Below are positions 19,510-28,407 of a stretch of DNA of 64,000 nt, one piece after another. The stretch is taken from the NCBI GenBank assembly GCA_963750995.1, contig CAVVST010000002.1:1312939-1376938 (forward strand), read 5' to 3'. Origin of the DNA: CAVVST01 sp963750995. GTDB lineage: Bacteria; Acidobacteriota; Vicinamibacteria; Vicinamibacterales; UBA2999. Numbering within the stretch: the stretch's first letter is position 1; every line of letters starts with the position of its first letter. The notes beneath the pieces were generated by a model that had not been told where the DNA came from, did not search any database, and saw nothing but the letters and a program-made list of their open reading frames with translations. The position numbers and the translations under genes are program-made.

Positions 19510-20028
19510 TCAGTGGCGACCCTCAAAAGCCTGCACCTCAACGGCAGTTACGATGAATGTCACCAGTTGCGAGTCCGTCAGACGGACCAGGCTCTTGCCC
19601 GCAGGATTGAGATAGTAGCTACGGATGACGCCGAGGAGCTCGGGTCTCCTGAGGCCACGAAGCCGTGCCCGGAGTTCGGCCTTCCCGAGCGCGAGGACCT
19701 CGAACGGGTCTAACGGAGCCAGCAGTTCTGCCACTTCGGTCGCATCGGTGCGAACAACGCGGCGCACGGAATCTCGAACCGCCCGCCCAAGCGCGCCCTG
19801 TAGATACGTTTCGGTCAGCGTTCCTGACCATCGCACGACATCGTCGCGCGTCGGCTGGGTCGTTTCGGTCTTCGTCAGCAGCACATCGAGGTCATCGTCA
19901 CGCGGGACGAACTCCAGCCACGCTTCCCAAATGCCGCTTGCGAGCTGCTCGGCGGCGGCCTGAACGTAATACTCGTTTCCGTCGGCGGATACGGCGGTCG
20001 TCTCGAGGTCGGCGATGATCTCAGGCAT
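19510..20028 (-). CDS. Hypothetical protein (172 aa)
   Basis: This soluble acidic protein has no signal peptide. Visible segments are a beta-rich N-terminus (EYYVQAAAEQLASGIWEAWL, EFVPRDDDLDVLLTKTETTQ), a helix before DVVRWSGTLTETYLQGALGRA and a C-terminal helical part (LRGLRRPELLGVIRSYYLNP, ending in TAVEVQAFEGRH). The start at 20028 is good: AAGGAAGGAAT lies just before the ATG. I do not recognise the family. It lies back to back with the lmo0937/CsbD stress genes, with about 120 bases between the starts, so shared control is possible. Confidence 0.65.
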   Translation of the reverse strand: MPEIIADLETTAVSADGNEYYVQAAAEQLASGIWEAWLEFVPRDDDLDVLLTKTETTQPTRDDVVRWSGTLTETYLQGALGRAVRDSVRRVVRTDATEVAELLAPLDPFEVLALGKAELRARLRGLRRPELLGVIRSYYLNPAGKSLVRLTDSQLVTFIVTAVEVQAFEGRH

Positions 20029-20148
20029 ATTCCTTCCTTGCGGCAACTGCCGATCCCTCGCTATCACTTTCAAGTCGCGGGCCAGTCTGGGTAGAACGAT
20101 TTGGTTCAGGTCGCGAACCTTGCAACTGTAAGGAGTCAGGAGGACCAA

Positions 20149-20301
20149 ATGCTCTTTACGCTGGCGGCTGTTCTGTTCGTGCTCTGGTTGCTCGGAGCGG
20201 TCGGCACTTACACGATAGGGGCGATCGTTCACCTGCTGTTGGTTGCCGCGCTCGTCCTCTTCGTAATCGGACTGCTGAGTGGTCGGCGAACCGTCGTTTG
20301 A
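20149..20301 (+). CDS. lmo0937 family membrane protein (50 aa)
   Basis: This tiny hydrophobic protein has two membrane helices (LFTLAAVLFVLWLLGAVGTY and IVHLLLVAALVLFVIGLLSG) and a basic end. Length, the WLLG turn and the GRR tail match the lmo0937 family, which is typically found with general stress proteins such as CsbD. The ATG at 20149 has AGGAGGACCAA directly upstream. It is followed by csbD-like 20335-20544 on the same strand and probably shares its transcript up to the strong terminator at 20559. The role is likely envelope stress, but no biochemical function is established. Confidence 0.85.
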   Translation: MLFTLAAVLFVLWLLGAVGTYTIGAIVHLLLVAALVLFVIGLLSGRRTVV

Positions 20302-20334
20302 AACAAACTCGGCAGCTAGAAACAGGAGGAAATC

Positions 20335-20544
20335 ATGAACTCGGACGTGTTCAAGGGCAAGTGGCATCAATTGAAGGGCGAAGTGAAGTCACAGTGGGGC
20401 AAGTTGACTGACGACGATCTGGACCGCGTGGAAGGTGACGCTGAAAAACTGATCGGGCGAGTTCAGGAACGGTACGGATACGCGCGCTTCGACGCCGAAC
20501 GTGAGGTCAACGACTTCATCGAGCGGCATCCGACTGTCCGTTGA
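20335..20544 (+). CDS. CsbD family stress protein
   Basis: The 69-residue hydrophilic protein opens with the family signature MNSDVFKGKWHQLKGEVKSQ and continues with WGKLTDDDLDRVEGDAEKL, GRVQERYGY and a final ERHP. CsbD proteins are induced by general stress; their molecular role is unknown. A strong AGGAGGAAATC site precedes the ATG. It is the last gene of a short unit with the lmo0937 protein and is followed by an unambiguous intrinsic terminator. Confidence 0.95.
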   Translation: MNSDVFKGKWHQLKGEVKSQWGKLTDDDLDRVEGDAEKLIGRVQERYGYARFDAEREVNDFIERHPTVR

Positions 20545-20558
20545 ACGATTGGCGTAAC

Positions 20559-20588
20559 GGGCGAATCCCACGGGATTCGCCCGTTTTT
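20559..20588 (+). terminator. Intrinsic terminator of the lmo0937-CsbD unit
   Basis: An 11-bp perfect stem (gggcgaatccc / gggattcgccc) with a two-base AC spacer is followed by GTTTTT. It starts 14 bases after the CsbD stop codon. Confidence 0.95.
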
Positions 20589-20688
20589 CGTGTGCAGCGG
20601 GCGTTCGACAGTATTCCGATGATCTCCCGCCTTTCAAGTTGTGTTAATCTCCGCGGCCGAGTTCCCATACACAAGCAGGATCTCTCGC

Positions 20689-21465
20689 ATGACACACGCA
20701 TTGTGGGTCGTCTGCGTAGCCGCCATTCCAGCCGCGCTCGCTATCGGCGCGGCTTCGTGTTCGAACAGACTTGAAGCGGAGAAATCGGTTCCGAATATCT
20801 GGGGAGTCTGGATCGGCTTCGGTGAGGCCAATCCCAACTTTCGCAATACTCCCTATCCTGTTTCGCCAGACTTCACCGAATGGGGCGCAGCGGAGTCGAG
20901 ACGTCTCACTACCTCGATAACGCCTGGTGAATGTAATCCCTGGCCGCCGGCAATGTTTATGGGCGGGAGCAACCTATTCCCGATCCAGATATTGCAGGGA
21001 CCGAACGTGATAGCGGTCCACCATGAGGCAGTCACTCAGCCTCGGCGAATTTACATGGATGGCCGGCGTCATCCAACAGATGACGAACTGTTCCCGACAT
21101 TCATGGGCCATTCGATTGGACGATGGGAGGGCGACACCCTCGTCATCGATACGGTGGGCACCAACGGGCGCGCCCGGCCAATCAACGGTTACATTTCCGG
21201 AGCGGTAAACTCGGGGCCCGACAACCCTCCCCGCTTGCCGGGTAGCGACCAGATGCATCTGATCGAACGTATTCGATTGGTTGGCGGCGGCGATTACCTG
21301 GAGGATACGATGACTGTCGATGATCCGAAGACGTACCGCAAACCCTGGACGGTCACTCGCTACTGGCAGCGACGACCCGACATCGACTTGCAGGAGTACG
21401 CGTGCACCGACAACCGCCGGCCTGATGCCGAAGGTCAGGGAGAGCAGACGGCGTCAGTCCCATGA
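20689..21465 (+). CDS. WEGDT-motif lipoprotein A (partner of a DUF6152 protein)
   Basis: This 258-residue lipoprotein (leader ending in AIGAASC) is of a family common in Acidobacteria and some Proteobacteria but without assigned function. Core motifs are RRIYMDGRRHP, MGHSIGRWEGDTLVIDT and the C-terminal MTVDDPKTYRKPWTV followed by EYACTDN. The start ATG at 20689 is preceded by AGGAT; an upstream ATG at 20641 would spoil the leader. Its stop overlaps the start of the DUF6152 gene (ATGA), so the two are co-translated. Two paralogues lie at 21889 and 31350, each beside another DUF6152 gene. The protein probably forms a periplasmic beta structure; the substrate is unknown. Confidence 0.7.
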   Translation: MTHALWVVCVAAIPAALAIGAASCSNRLEAEKSVPNIWGVWIGFGEANPNFRNTPYPVSPDFTEWGAAESRRLTTSITPGECNPWPPAMFMGGSNLFPIQILQGPNVIAVHHEAVTQPRRIYMDGRRHPTDDELFPTFMGHSIGRWEGDTLVIDTVGTNGRARPINGYISGAVNSGPDNPPRLPGSDQMHLIERIRLVGGGDYLEDTMTVDDPKTYRKPWTVTRYWQRRPDIDLQEYACTDNRRPDAEGQGEQTASVP

Positions 21466-21860
21466 GAAGCCGGATCTGGCTCGTCGGACTCGGCGTTCTG
21501 CTCGTGACGCAGCCATCGGTCGCGCATCACTCCTTTGCGCCATTCGATCTCGCCAGGAACATCACGCTGAAGGGAACGATCAAGGAAGTCCAGTTCACCA
21601 ATCCACACGTCTGGCTGCAAGTGTTGATACCAAATGAGAGGGGTGGCCAGACGGAATGGAGTATCGAGGCTGGAGCGCCGGGGATGTTGCTGCGCACCGG
21701 TTGGAAGCCGAACAGCCTGAAACCAGGCGACCCCGTAACCATCGTCACACACCCAGCGAAGAGCGGCGCCCCCTCTGGCAGTTTGGTGAGCGTCACCACG
21801 TCGGATGGCCGGACGCTCGGTCCCGGCGGTGGCGCCCCGGCGCTGAAGCCGAAGAGTTAG
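21462..21860 (+). CDS. DUF6152 family periplasmic protein A
   Basis: This is a 132-residue exported protein. Directly after the leader it has AHHSFAPFD, with the two His residues that are invariant in the family, then GTIKEVQFTNPHVWLQV (the NPH motif), EWSIEAGAPGMLLRTGW and KPGDPVTIV. DUF6152 proteins are small OB-like periplasmic proteins of unknown function; the exposed N-terminal HH and the NPH motif suggest metal binding (inference). It overlaps the previous gene by four bases. The last 42 bases are duplicated, inverted, at 23842-23883. Confidence 0.9.
   Translation: MRSRIWLVGLGVLLVTQPSVAHHSFAPFDLARNITLKGTIKEVQFTNPHVWLQVLIPNERGGQTEWSIEAGAPGMLLRTGWKPNSLKPGDPVTIVTHPAKSGAPSGSLVSVTTSDGRTLGPGGGAPALKPKS
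21819..21860. repeat. 42-bp sequence, copy 1 (end of the DUF6152 gene)
   Basis: The last 42 bases of the DUF6152 gene, coding the GPGGGAPALKPKS end and its stop, are identical to the reverse complement of 23842-23883. The flanking bases differ on both sides. Confidence 0.85.
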
Positions 21861-21888
21861 TGTCGGCGTGTAGAACTTGGAGAGAGGC

Positions 21889-22707
21889 GTGAAGCACCAG
21901 ATCTGGAGTGCGGCCTTCTGCGTCCTGATGATTGGCTGCGGCCAGGCCAACGAGCCGGCGCCACGTACCGATCGCGCGCAGCGCCCCGATCTCTCGGGCA
22001 TGTGGAGCGACCCGCCTGCTACGGCTGTGGACGACTTCTGCTTCATGACCTGCACCGATGAGGGCATCGCCCGGCTGAACGCGCTCCTGGACGACCCGGC
22101 CAACGACAGTCGCCCGTACCCGGAGCTCAGTCGGGAAGCCGTTCGCTATCAGCGTGAGGAGTCCATCCGCCCTCGATTGACGCCCGAGGCGGCGAAAGCT
22201 TTCCCTCTGGACCCCGCAGACGATCCCGGATTCCTCCGCTGTGAGCCGTGGGGCTTTGCGCGGCAGATCTTCGCGCCGCACCAGATGGAGGTTCGGCAGA
22301 ACGACGATCGGATTGAGATCAGATACGCGGAATGGGACGGCCGGCGGACGATCTACATGGACGACCGCGGTCGGCCGGGCAGTCAGCCCGCGAGCCCGAT
22401 GGGCTACTCGGTGGGCCGCTACGAGGGCGACGCGCTGGTCGTCGAAACCTCGGCCGTGACAGCCAACCTCCTGGGCATCTTCCCCGCCTGGTTCAAGCAC
22501 GGCGACCAATTACGCGCGGTCGAACGCTACACCCGTACCGCGGACGGCAGCCGCCTGGAACTGACCGTGACCATCGAGGATCCCCAGAGCCTGCGGCAGC
22601 CCCTGCAGTTCAGGAAGGCCTGGGGCTGGGCGCCGGATGAGCAAATCTTCCCGTATACCAATTGCGAGCCTCCCACCGAATTCAAGAAGGCGGGAAACCA
22701 GCCATGA
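21889..22707 (+). CDS. WEGDT-motif lipoprotein B
   Basis: This 272-residue lipoprotein (leader SAAFCVLMIGC) is the second copy of the WEGDT-type family. Here the motif reads MGYSVGRYEGDALVVET, preceded by RTIYMDDRGRP and followed by LELTVTIEDPQSLRQPLQF. The mature start AQRPDLSGMWSDPP is typical of the family (PDLSGxW). The GTG at 21889 is the best start, with GGAGAGAGG directly upstream; a TTG at 21877 is weaker. The end overlaps the next DUF6152 start by four bases. The gene is 28 bases behind the first DUF6152 gene, so the four genes 20689-23147 form one operon built of two like pairs. Confidence 0.75.
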   Translation: MKHQIWSAAFCVLMIGCGQANEPAPRTDRAQRPDLSGMWSDPPATAVDDFCFMTCTDEGIARLNALLDDPANDSRPYPELSREAVRYQREESIRPRLTPEAAKAFPLDPADDPGFLRCEPWGFARQIFAPHQMEVRQNDDRIEIRYAEWDGRRTIYMDDRGRPGSQPASPMGYSVGRYEGDALVVETSAVTANLLGIFPAWFKHGDQLRAVERYTRTADGSRLELTVTIEDPQSLRQPLQFRKAWGWAPDEQIFPYTNCEPPTEFKKAGNQP

Positions 22708-23147
22708 CGTTGCGGTACACCCTGCTCCTCGCGGTACTTTTGTTCGCACTGCCGTACCGCGTGGTCATTGCCCATCACGCGTTCTCGCCCGTCTACGATG
22801 GCTCGAAGACGGTGACGATCGTCGGCACCCTCACCAATTTCAGGCTGGTCAACCCGCATGCGATGATGACCGTCGATGTCGTGGACAAGGCTGGTAAGCA
22901 TGTCGCCTGGACGGTGGAAATGCCCGGCCTGCTGAGCCTCACCAGGCACGGCTGGACGGAGAAGACGGTCGCCGTTGGCGACAGACTGACCATCAGCGGG
23001 AATCCCACGCACACCGGCTCCGCCCGGGTTGCGTTCAAGCGCATCGTGCTGCCCAACGGCAAGGAAATGCTGGACCCAGGCGAGGCCACCGACAACACGA
23101 TCGAGCAGCAGCGCCGGGACCGCGCGCGACAGCGGCAGCAGAAATAG
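22704..23147 (+). CDS. DUF6152 family periplasmic protein B
   Basis: The 147-residue exported protein has the family start AHHAFSPVYD after a clear leader (TLLLAVLLFALPYRVVI). GTLTNFRLVNPHAMMTVDVV, the WTVEMPGLLSLTRHGW segment and VGDRLTISGNP follow. The C-terminus is longer and charged (EQQRRDRARQRQQK) compared with copy A. The ATG at 22704 overlaps the upstream stop (ATGA). It closes the four-gene operon and is convergent with the cyclophilin gene. Confidence 0.9.
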   Translation: MTLRYTLLLAVLLFALPYRVVIAHHAFSPVYDGSKTVTIVGTLTNFRLVNPHAMMTVDVVDKAGKHVAWTVEMPGLLSLTRHGWTEKTVAVGDRLTISGNPTHTGSARVAFKRIVLPNGKEMLDPGEATDNTIEQQRRDRARQRQQK

Positions 23148-23166
23148 CCGGCGACCCGTCAGAGGT

Positions 23167-23778
23167 CTACTGCCGAACCGTGATCCTCTTGATCACGGGA
23201 GGACTAACAGGCTTGCTCGGCTCGCCGCCCGGCCCCGAGGTGGTCGGCGTGTCGGCAAGCGCATCGACGACCTCCAGCCCCGAGATGACCCTCGCGAAGA
23301 TGACGTAGTTCGGCGGCAGCGGATAATCGGCGTGCATGATGAAGAACTGGCTGCCATTGGTATTCGGCCCGGCGTTCGCCATCGCCACAATGCCGCGGCG
23401 GTAGCCGGCGTGATAAAGCGCCGAGCTCGGGTCGATCTCGTCGGCGAACGATTCTCCCCATGCGCTCTCGCCGCCGGTGCCGTCACCGGACGGGTCTCCG
23501 CCCTGGATCATGAACCCCTTTACAATGCGGTGGAACGTCAGGCCGCCGTAGTATCCGTGCTCGGCGAGCAGGCGGAAATTCTCGACCGCCATCGGCGCAT
23601 CGGTCGGGAAGAACTCGATCTCAATCACCCCTTTGTCGGTGTCGATAGCCGCATGGCTGCCGCCCGAGCTTTTCGCCCCCGCGGGAACCTTTGGATTGCC
23701 GGACGGCGAACTGCACGCCACCGTGACGACAGCTACGCACGGAAGCACAGCCAACAGGAATACGCGGACATAGCACAT
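23167..23778 (-). CDS. Cyclophilin-type peptidyl-prolyl isomerase, lipoprotein
   Basis: This protein catalyses cis/trans isomerisation of prolyl bonds in the envelope. The leader (RVFLLAVLPCVAVVTVAC) is of the lipoprotein type. The cyclophilin core is complete: VIEIEFFPTDAPMAVENFR, GGLTFHRIVKGFMIQGGDP (catalytic Arg in FHRI), GIVAMANAGPNTNGSQFFI and the loop before GLEVVDAL. It is a short bacterial form. The ATG at 23778 is chosen because it opens the leader; an ATG 16 codons upstream is possible. It converges on the DUF6152 operon with a 19-base gap. Confidence 0.9.
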   Translation of the reverse strand: MCYVRVFLLAVLPCVAVVTVACSSPSGNPKVPAGAKSSGGSHAAIDTDKGVIEIEFFPTDAPMAVENFRLLAEHGYYGGLTFHRIVKGFMIQGGDPSGDGTGGESAWGESFADEIDPSSALYHAGYRRGIVAMANAGPNTNGSQFFIMHADYPLPPNYVIFARVISGLEVVDALADTPTTSGPGGEPSKPVSPPVIKRITVRQ

Positions 23779-23841
23779 GGGCACGACACGAGAATAGACG
23801 AAAATGTCTCTTCGGAAGATCCTCAAGGTCCGCGCCGCAAC

Positions 23842-23883
23842 CTAACTCTTCGGCTTCAGCGCCGGGGCGCCACCGCCGGGACC
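23842..23883. repeat. 42-bp inverted copy of the DUF6152 gene end
   Basis: This block is an exact reverse-complement copy of 21819-21860 and lies in the short gap between the cyclophilin and cytochrome c genes. It encodes only the last 13 codons and a stop, so it cannot be a functional gene. It looks like the remnant of another DUF6152 gene or the footprint of a recombination event. Confidence 0.8.
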
Positions 23884-23953
23884 CTGGGAGATCGAATGGC
23901 GCAAACGGATCGGCTCGTGCCGTGGCTCGTGATCAGCCGCACAATACCCTACA

Positions 23954-24379
23954 ATGCCCGCCATGGCACACCGCCGAACCGGCGCATCCTCTGTCACGTG
24001 CGCGGCCGTCTCGAGTGCCGTGATCGTGTGGCTGGCCGCAGTGTCGATCGCGGCGCAGGGTGATCCCAAGCCCGCGGCAATCAAGAACCCTGTGATGTCG
24101 ACGCCAGAATCAATCGCCTCCGGGAAGGCGCTCTTTACGAAGACGTGCGCGCCGTGCCACGGCGTGAGCGCGACCGGCGGATCGGGCAATGACATCAGCC
24201 CGCCGTCGCCGGATCTCACCGATGCCGAGTGGCAGCACGGCGGCACCGACGGTGAGATCTTCTTCAACATCAAAGAGGGGATTCCGCCGGACTTGAGCAT
24301 GGGACCGTTCAAAGCCCGGCTGAAAGACGACGACATCTGGAAGGTCGTGAACTACCTTCGCTCGATCGCAAAAAAATAG
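23954..24379 (+). CDS. Periplasmic cytochrome c (class I, mono-haem)
   Basis: This roughly 140-residue exported electron carrier has a leader (AVIVWLAAVSIAAQ), then one haem site CAPCH at residues 65-69 and the distal region PPDLSMGPFKARL, whose Met is the likely sixth ligand. The C-terminal helix DDDIWKVVNYLRSIAKK is characteristic of cytochrome c oxidase/dehydrogenase-linked mono-haem domains. The start is either 23954 or the ATG three codons later. It faces the multi-domain haem protein at 24449-26630, which is transcribed toward it; two hairpins separate them. It could serve a periplasmic dehydrogenase (inference). Confidence 0.9.
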   Translation: MPAMAHRRTGASSVTCAAVSSAVIVWLAAVSIAAQGDPKPAAIKNPVMSTPESIASGKALFTKTCAPCHGVSATGGSGNDISPPSPDLTDAEWQHGGTDGEIFFNIKEGIPPDLSMGPFKARLKDDDIWKVVNYLRSIAKK

Positions 24380-24442
24380 GCCGGATCGTTTTCACGACCC
24401 GGCCTGTGAACATCAGGAGGGCACCCGTTCAGGGCTGCCCTC
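24378..24442. terminator. Two hairpins between convergent genes
   Basis: The first stem is aggccgg (24378-24384) with ccggcct (24399-24405). The second is gagggca (24417-24423) with tgccctc (24436-24442). They sit between the stops of the cytochrome c gene and the haem/propeller gene and could end transcription from both sides. Neither has a long U-tract. Confidence 0.6.
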
Positions 24443-24448
24443 ACAGAT

Positions 24449-26630
24449 CTACTTCGCGAGCGGATTCGGCCTCACCTGGAACTTGTAGACCTTCGGCAGC
24501 GTGTCTTTGCCCGTTTCCATGTGGAACGGCGCACGGGTGCCGCTCGTCGTCCAGATGCCTTTCCCCTTCCAGCCCGCATTCGGATTGTCGATGCGCCCGT
24601 CGAGCCCCTTGCCGTAGAACCCCAGCGGATACGGGATGCGGAGCGACATCCACTTGCCGTCGACCAGCGCCAGCACCGCGTCGCCTTCATTGCCCGTCGC
24701 CAGCGGCACGTCCTTGCCGAGCCCGAGCATGTCGAAGCGATCGACGAAGTTGTAGTAGGCCGCCTCGGCGCTCGCGTTGTCGACCGCGCCCTTGTAGTTC
24801 GGACCGGGATAGTTGTAGAAGGCCCAGCCCTCCGGACACTGCTTACCAAGCGCGTTCGGCCCGTTGAGCGGACCCTTGCACTTGCGGCGGTCGAAGCTCG
24901 CGAGCTGTCCGCTCGACAGCGTCGTCCAGACGACGTTGTTGCTGTCGACGTCCATGCCGCGCGGCGCGAAACCCGATCCCGACGCCCGTGAATCCTGGAA
25001 CGGCACTTCGTAGATCTCCGACAGCGCCGTGTCCGGCGGGTTCGATCCAAGCGTCAGGCGCACGACGTAGCCGGGCATGCCGGTCACAGAGCCCCAAATC
25101 GCGTTGCCGTTTGGCTCCGGCGCGACGCCGTAGAACGGCACGTTGACGCGCTTGTCCTTCGCCGGGTCGAGCGGCTGATCCGGTTCGACGTACGCATCGC
25201 GCTTGCCGTTGCCGTTGGTGTCGACGATGAAGGCCGTCCAGCCCTGCGCCTGCTTCTCATCGCCCGTCTTGTCGAAGATGCGCGTGTCGAACCAGCCTTC
25301 GACCGGGCCGCCGCCGGTGAACCAGAGGACGTCGTTGTTGTCGAAATTGAGGTGATGCGTCCCGAAGCAGGTGTCGATCGGGATCACCTTCTTCGTCTTC
25401 GGGTCGTACATCTGGATGTGCCGGTTGCTCTGGTTGATCGGGAACGCCTTGGCTGAGGGATGCTCCGATCCCTGGCGGCAGAACGCCGACGTCTGGTTTG
25501 GACGGACCCGCGCCGCGATCCAGACACGCGCCTGCTTGTCCATCGCGAAGCTGTGCGCGAGCGACTTCGAGTTCCAGATAGCCTCGTCGCCCCAGTAGGC
25601 CGACGGGCCAGCCGGCGGTGTGTCGGCTTCGCTCGGCGTCTTCGGATCGCGCACCTGGAGCGGGATGGTCGAGACGCCGTTCGTCCTCGGATCGAGCACC
25701 GGCATGTACTCGGTCGAATTCTCAGTCGCGCCGTACACGGGACCGTTCGGGTTCACCGTCGGGTTGCGCTTATCGCTCGCGATCGAGTCGTGCAGGTAGG
25801 CCCGCGGGTCGGCGTAGTCCCACATGGTCACGACGACGTTGCGCTCGCGGCCCTGGGGGCGCTGCGGCGTCGCGCCCGGAGTCTCGCCGGCGGCTATGCG
25901 ATTGGTCCAGTCCGCGTACATCTCGAGCGCGCGCGTGCGGCCGACCTGCGTGAAGCGGTTGTCCATGGCCGCGCCTGCCTGGCCGGCGAGGATGCGCCGC
26001 CCCCACGCCTCGGCCCCGTTCCCTTCGCCGGCGAGGAACATCTTCGGGATTTCGCGCGTCGCCTTGTTCCCCATCTGGTGGCAGCCGGCGCACCCGTCAA
26101 CATTGACGATGTTCCGGATCCACTCGCCCTGCGAACGCATCATCGGCGAGATGCCGTTGCCCTTTTCGCCGGTGCCCGGGAAGTCGCTCTTCGGGGGTAC
26201 CTGCAGCATGGCGAACCAGTACCTGCGCCGGGTAATACTGCGCCGCCGCGCTCGGGTTCGGCGCAGGCACGGCTTTGAGGTTCAGCGTCTGGCCGGGCGC
26301 GGACCGCGTCTTCGACGAATCGACCAGCCCGTAGCCGCGAACCCAGACGTCGTAATTCGCTTTCGGCAGGTCGGGAACGACGAACCGTCCCTGATCGTCG
26401 GTGACGACGATACGGATCATCCTCGTCGCCAGGTTCGTTGTTTCGGCGATGACCCAGACGCCCGCCTCAGGGCCGTTGGCGCCGGTGACGACGCCGCCGA
26501 TGTCATCGGCGTCGATCGCGACCGCGGCGCCGCTCTGCTGCTGGCCGGAGCCGACCTGGACGGCGGCGGACACGATGAAGAATGTAAAGGCGAGTGGAGC
26601 GAACCCCCAGCGGAAGACTTTCCTGGTCAT
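24449..26630 (-). CDS. Secreted carboxypeptidase-regulatory/c-haem/propeller protein (one frameshift)
   Basis: The gene starts at an ATG (26630) after GGAGGAAACTCCG with a leader ending in VSAAVQVGSGQQ. A regulatory-like beta domain follows (IGGVVTGANGPEAGVWVIAE, FVVPDLPKANYDVWVRGYG). Near 26215 the frame shifts: QYYPAQ continues as YWFAMLQVPPKSDFPGTG after removing one G. The second frame contains a c-type haem site CAGCH (DGCAGCHQMGN), then a long region with propeller-like strands (LWFTGGGPVEGWFDTRIF, GMDVDSNNVVWTTLSSGQL) resembling virginiamycin B lyase-type proteins. About 725 residues in total. The protein is periplasmic and probably redox-linked to the nearby cytochrome c. The substrate is unknown. 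Confidence 0.8.
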
Positions 26631-26759
26631 CGGAGTTTCCTCCTTCTTACGTAGCAGACGAAGGTAGTCCCACGGCGGCGTCCTGTCAATTGCCGGGCCG
26701 GTAGGTCTTGCCGCCGCTTGACTTGAGAGAAAGACAGGGTTACAAGCCGCTGCAGTCTT

Positions 26760-28376
26760 ATGAAATTGGAAATATTGGCAATGCTGGCGACAGTGGTCGG
26801 GCTGGTTGGTGCCTGCGCGCCCGGGGCGCCGGCCGAAGATGACACGCCGTTCAACGTGATGGAGGCGACGATCGAGGACATACATCAGGCGTATCGCAAT
26901 GGCTTTCTCACAGCGCGCCAGCTGACGCAGATGTATCTCGACCGAATCGAGGCTTACGACAAGAACGGCCCGGTGATCAATTCGGTGATCACCATCAATC
27001 CGAAGGCGCTCGAAGAAGCCGACCGCGTCGACGCCGAGTTCAAGAGGACCGGGAATCTGATCGGACCGCTGCATGGCATCGTCATCCTGGTCAAGGACCA
27101 GATCGACGTGGGGGGAATGCCGACGACGCTTGGCTCGCTGGTGATGAAAGACTACGTACCGACCCTCGATGCGGGCGGAGTCGCGAAGGTGAAGCAGGCG
27201 GGCGCCATCATTCTTGCCAAGATGACCCTGGGCGAGGGGGGCGGCGGGGATACATACGGGTCGCTGTTTGGAGCCACACGCAACCCATACGACCTCGAGC
27301 GCACCGTCGGCGGGTCATCCGGAGGTCCGGCTGCCGGTATCACCGCGAATTTCGGTACAGTGGCGATCGGACAGGAAGGGTTTGCCTCGATTCGACGCCC
27401 CAGCACGTGGAACAGCACGGTGGGCATGCGGCCGACGCCCGGGCTGGTGACGAGATCGGGTGTGTGGGCGGGATACCCGTCACCCACCGGCCAGATAGGT
27501 CCGATGGCGCGCACCGTTACAGACCTGGCCAAGCTGCTCGACGTCATGGTCGGCTACGATCCGGAGGATCCGATCACCGCGCTCGGTGTCGGAAAACATC
27601 CTGACACGTATACGAGATTTCTGGATCGAGAAGGCTTGAAAGGCGCGCGCATCGGCATCCTGCGCGAGTCGATGGTGAATGTGGCAAACACGACGCCCTC
27701 CGAGCCGGACTCGCAGGATTTCAAGGATGTCACGGCTGTCTTCGACAAAGCCGTTGCCGACCTGCAGATGGCGGGGGCGACGGTCGTCGACCCGATCACG
27801 ATTCCCAACCTGCAGGCCGCGTTGGCCAAGAGAGCCGGAGTTCCCGGAGTCGGGAACAGCGCGGAAGTGTATTTCGCCCGCAATCCCAATTCGCCGTTCA
27901 AGACGCAGCAGGACATGCAGGCCCACCTCGATTTCAGCAAGATGATCGGTCAGCGGCGCGATGCCGCCTGGGCTGCAGACGGTCGCATCCCCCCGGTCAC
28001 CGGCACTCCGCAGAGCCGTGCCCTCGACTACATCGTGGCGCGCGACCAGCTGGCGATCGACATCGCGAAGGTCATGGCGGATCACAGGCTCGACGCCATC
28101 GTGCACAAGAGCGTCGACCATACACCGACGTTAATCAAGGACGGCATCAATCCGCCGTTCTTAAACCAGAAGGGCGTACCGCATCTGAATACCTATCTGA
28201 TTTACGCTGCGTCGCTCGCGGTGCCGGCCGGTTTCACGCCTGCTGGTCTGCCGGCCGGCATCACGTTCTTCGGCCCCCCATACAGCGAACCGACGCTGAT
28301 CAGACTGGCCTACGCATACGAACAGGCGACGCATCATCGCGTTCCGCCCAGGACGACGCCGCCGCTCGTTCACTGA
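26760..28376 (+). CDS. Amidase signature family lipoprotein
   Basis: This 538-residue amidase is anchored as a lipoprotein (LVGLVGAC, Cys19). The Ser-cisSer-Lys triad can be placed: Lys112 in LVKDQID, the cis-Ser at 186 in GGSSGG, and the nucleophile at 210 in GFASIRRPS, exactly 24 residues later as in fatty acid amide hydrolase. The usual GTDTGGSIR is thus changed to GQEGFASIR, a variant shared in spirit with the second amidase at 41001. Substrates could be aryl, fatty-acid or peptide amides. It is followed 31 bases later by an exported amidohydrolase and probably forms an operon with it. Confidence 0.92.
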   Translation: MKLEILAMLATVVGLVGACAPGAPAEDDTPFNVMEATIEDIHQAYRNGFLTARQLTQMYLDRIEAYDKNGPVINSVITINPKALEEADRVDAEFKRTGNLIGPLHGIVILVKDQIDVGGMPTTLGSLVMKDYVPTLDAGGVAKVKQAGAIILAKMTLGEGGGGDTYGSLFGATRNPYDLERTVGGSSGGPAAGITANFGTVAIGQEGFASIRRPSTWNSTVGMRPTPGLVTRSGVWAGYPSPTGQIGPMARTVTDLAKLLDVMVGYDPEDPITALGVGKHPDTYTRFLDREGLKGARIGILRESMVNVANTTPSEPDSQDFKDVTAVFDKAVADLQMAGATVVDPITIPNLQAALAKRAGVPGVGNSAEVYFARNPNSPFKTQQDMQAHLDFSKMIGQRRDAAWAADGRIPPVTGTPQSRALDYIVARDQLAIDIAKVMADHRLDAIVHKSVDHTPTLIKDGINPPFLNQKGVPHLNTYLIYAASLAVPAGFTPAGLPAGITFFGPPYSEPTLIRLAYAYEQATHHRVPPRTTPPLVH

Positions 28377-28407
28377 TGATCACCGCCGGCTCAAACGGAG
28401 AACAGGT

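Noticed and set aside
23842..24336. Minus-strand frame ending in the same 13 residues as a DUF6152 protein
   Set aside because: As a gene it is a shadow of the cytochrome c gene; only the terminal 42 bases are meaningful and are reported as a repeat.
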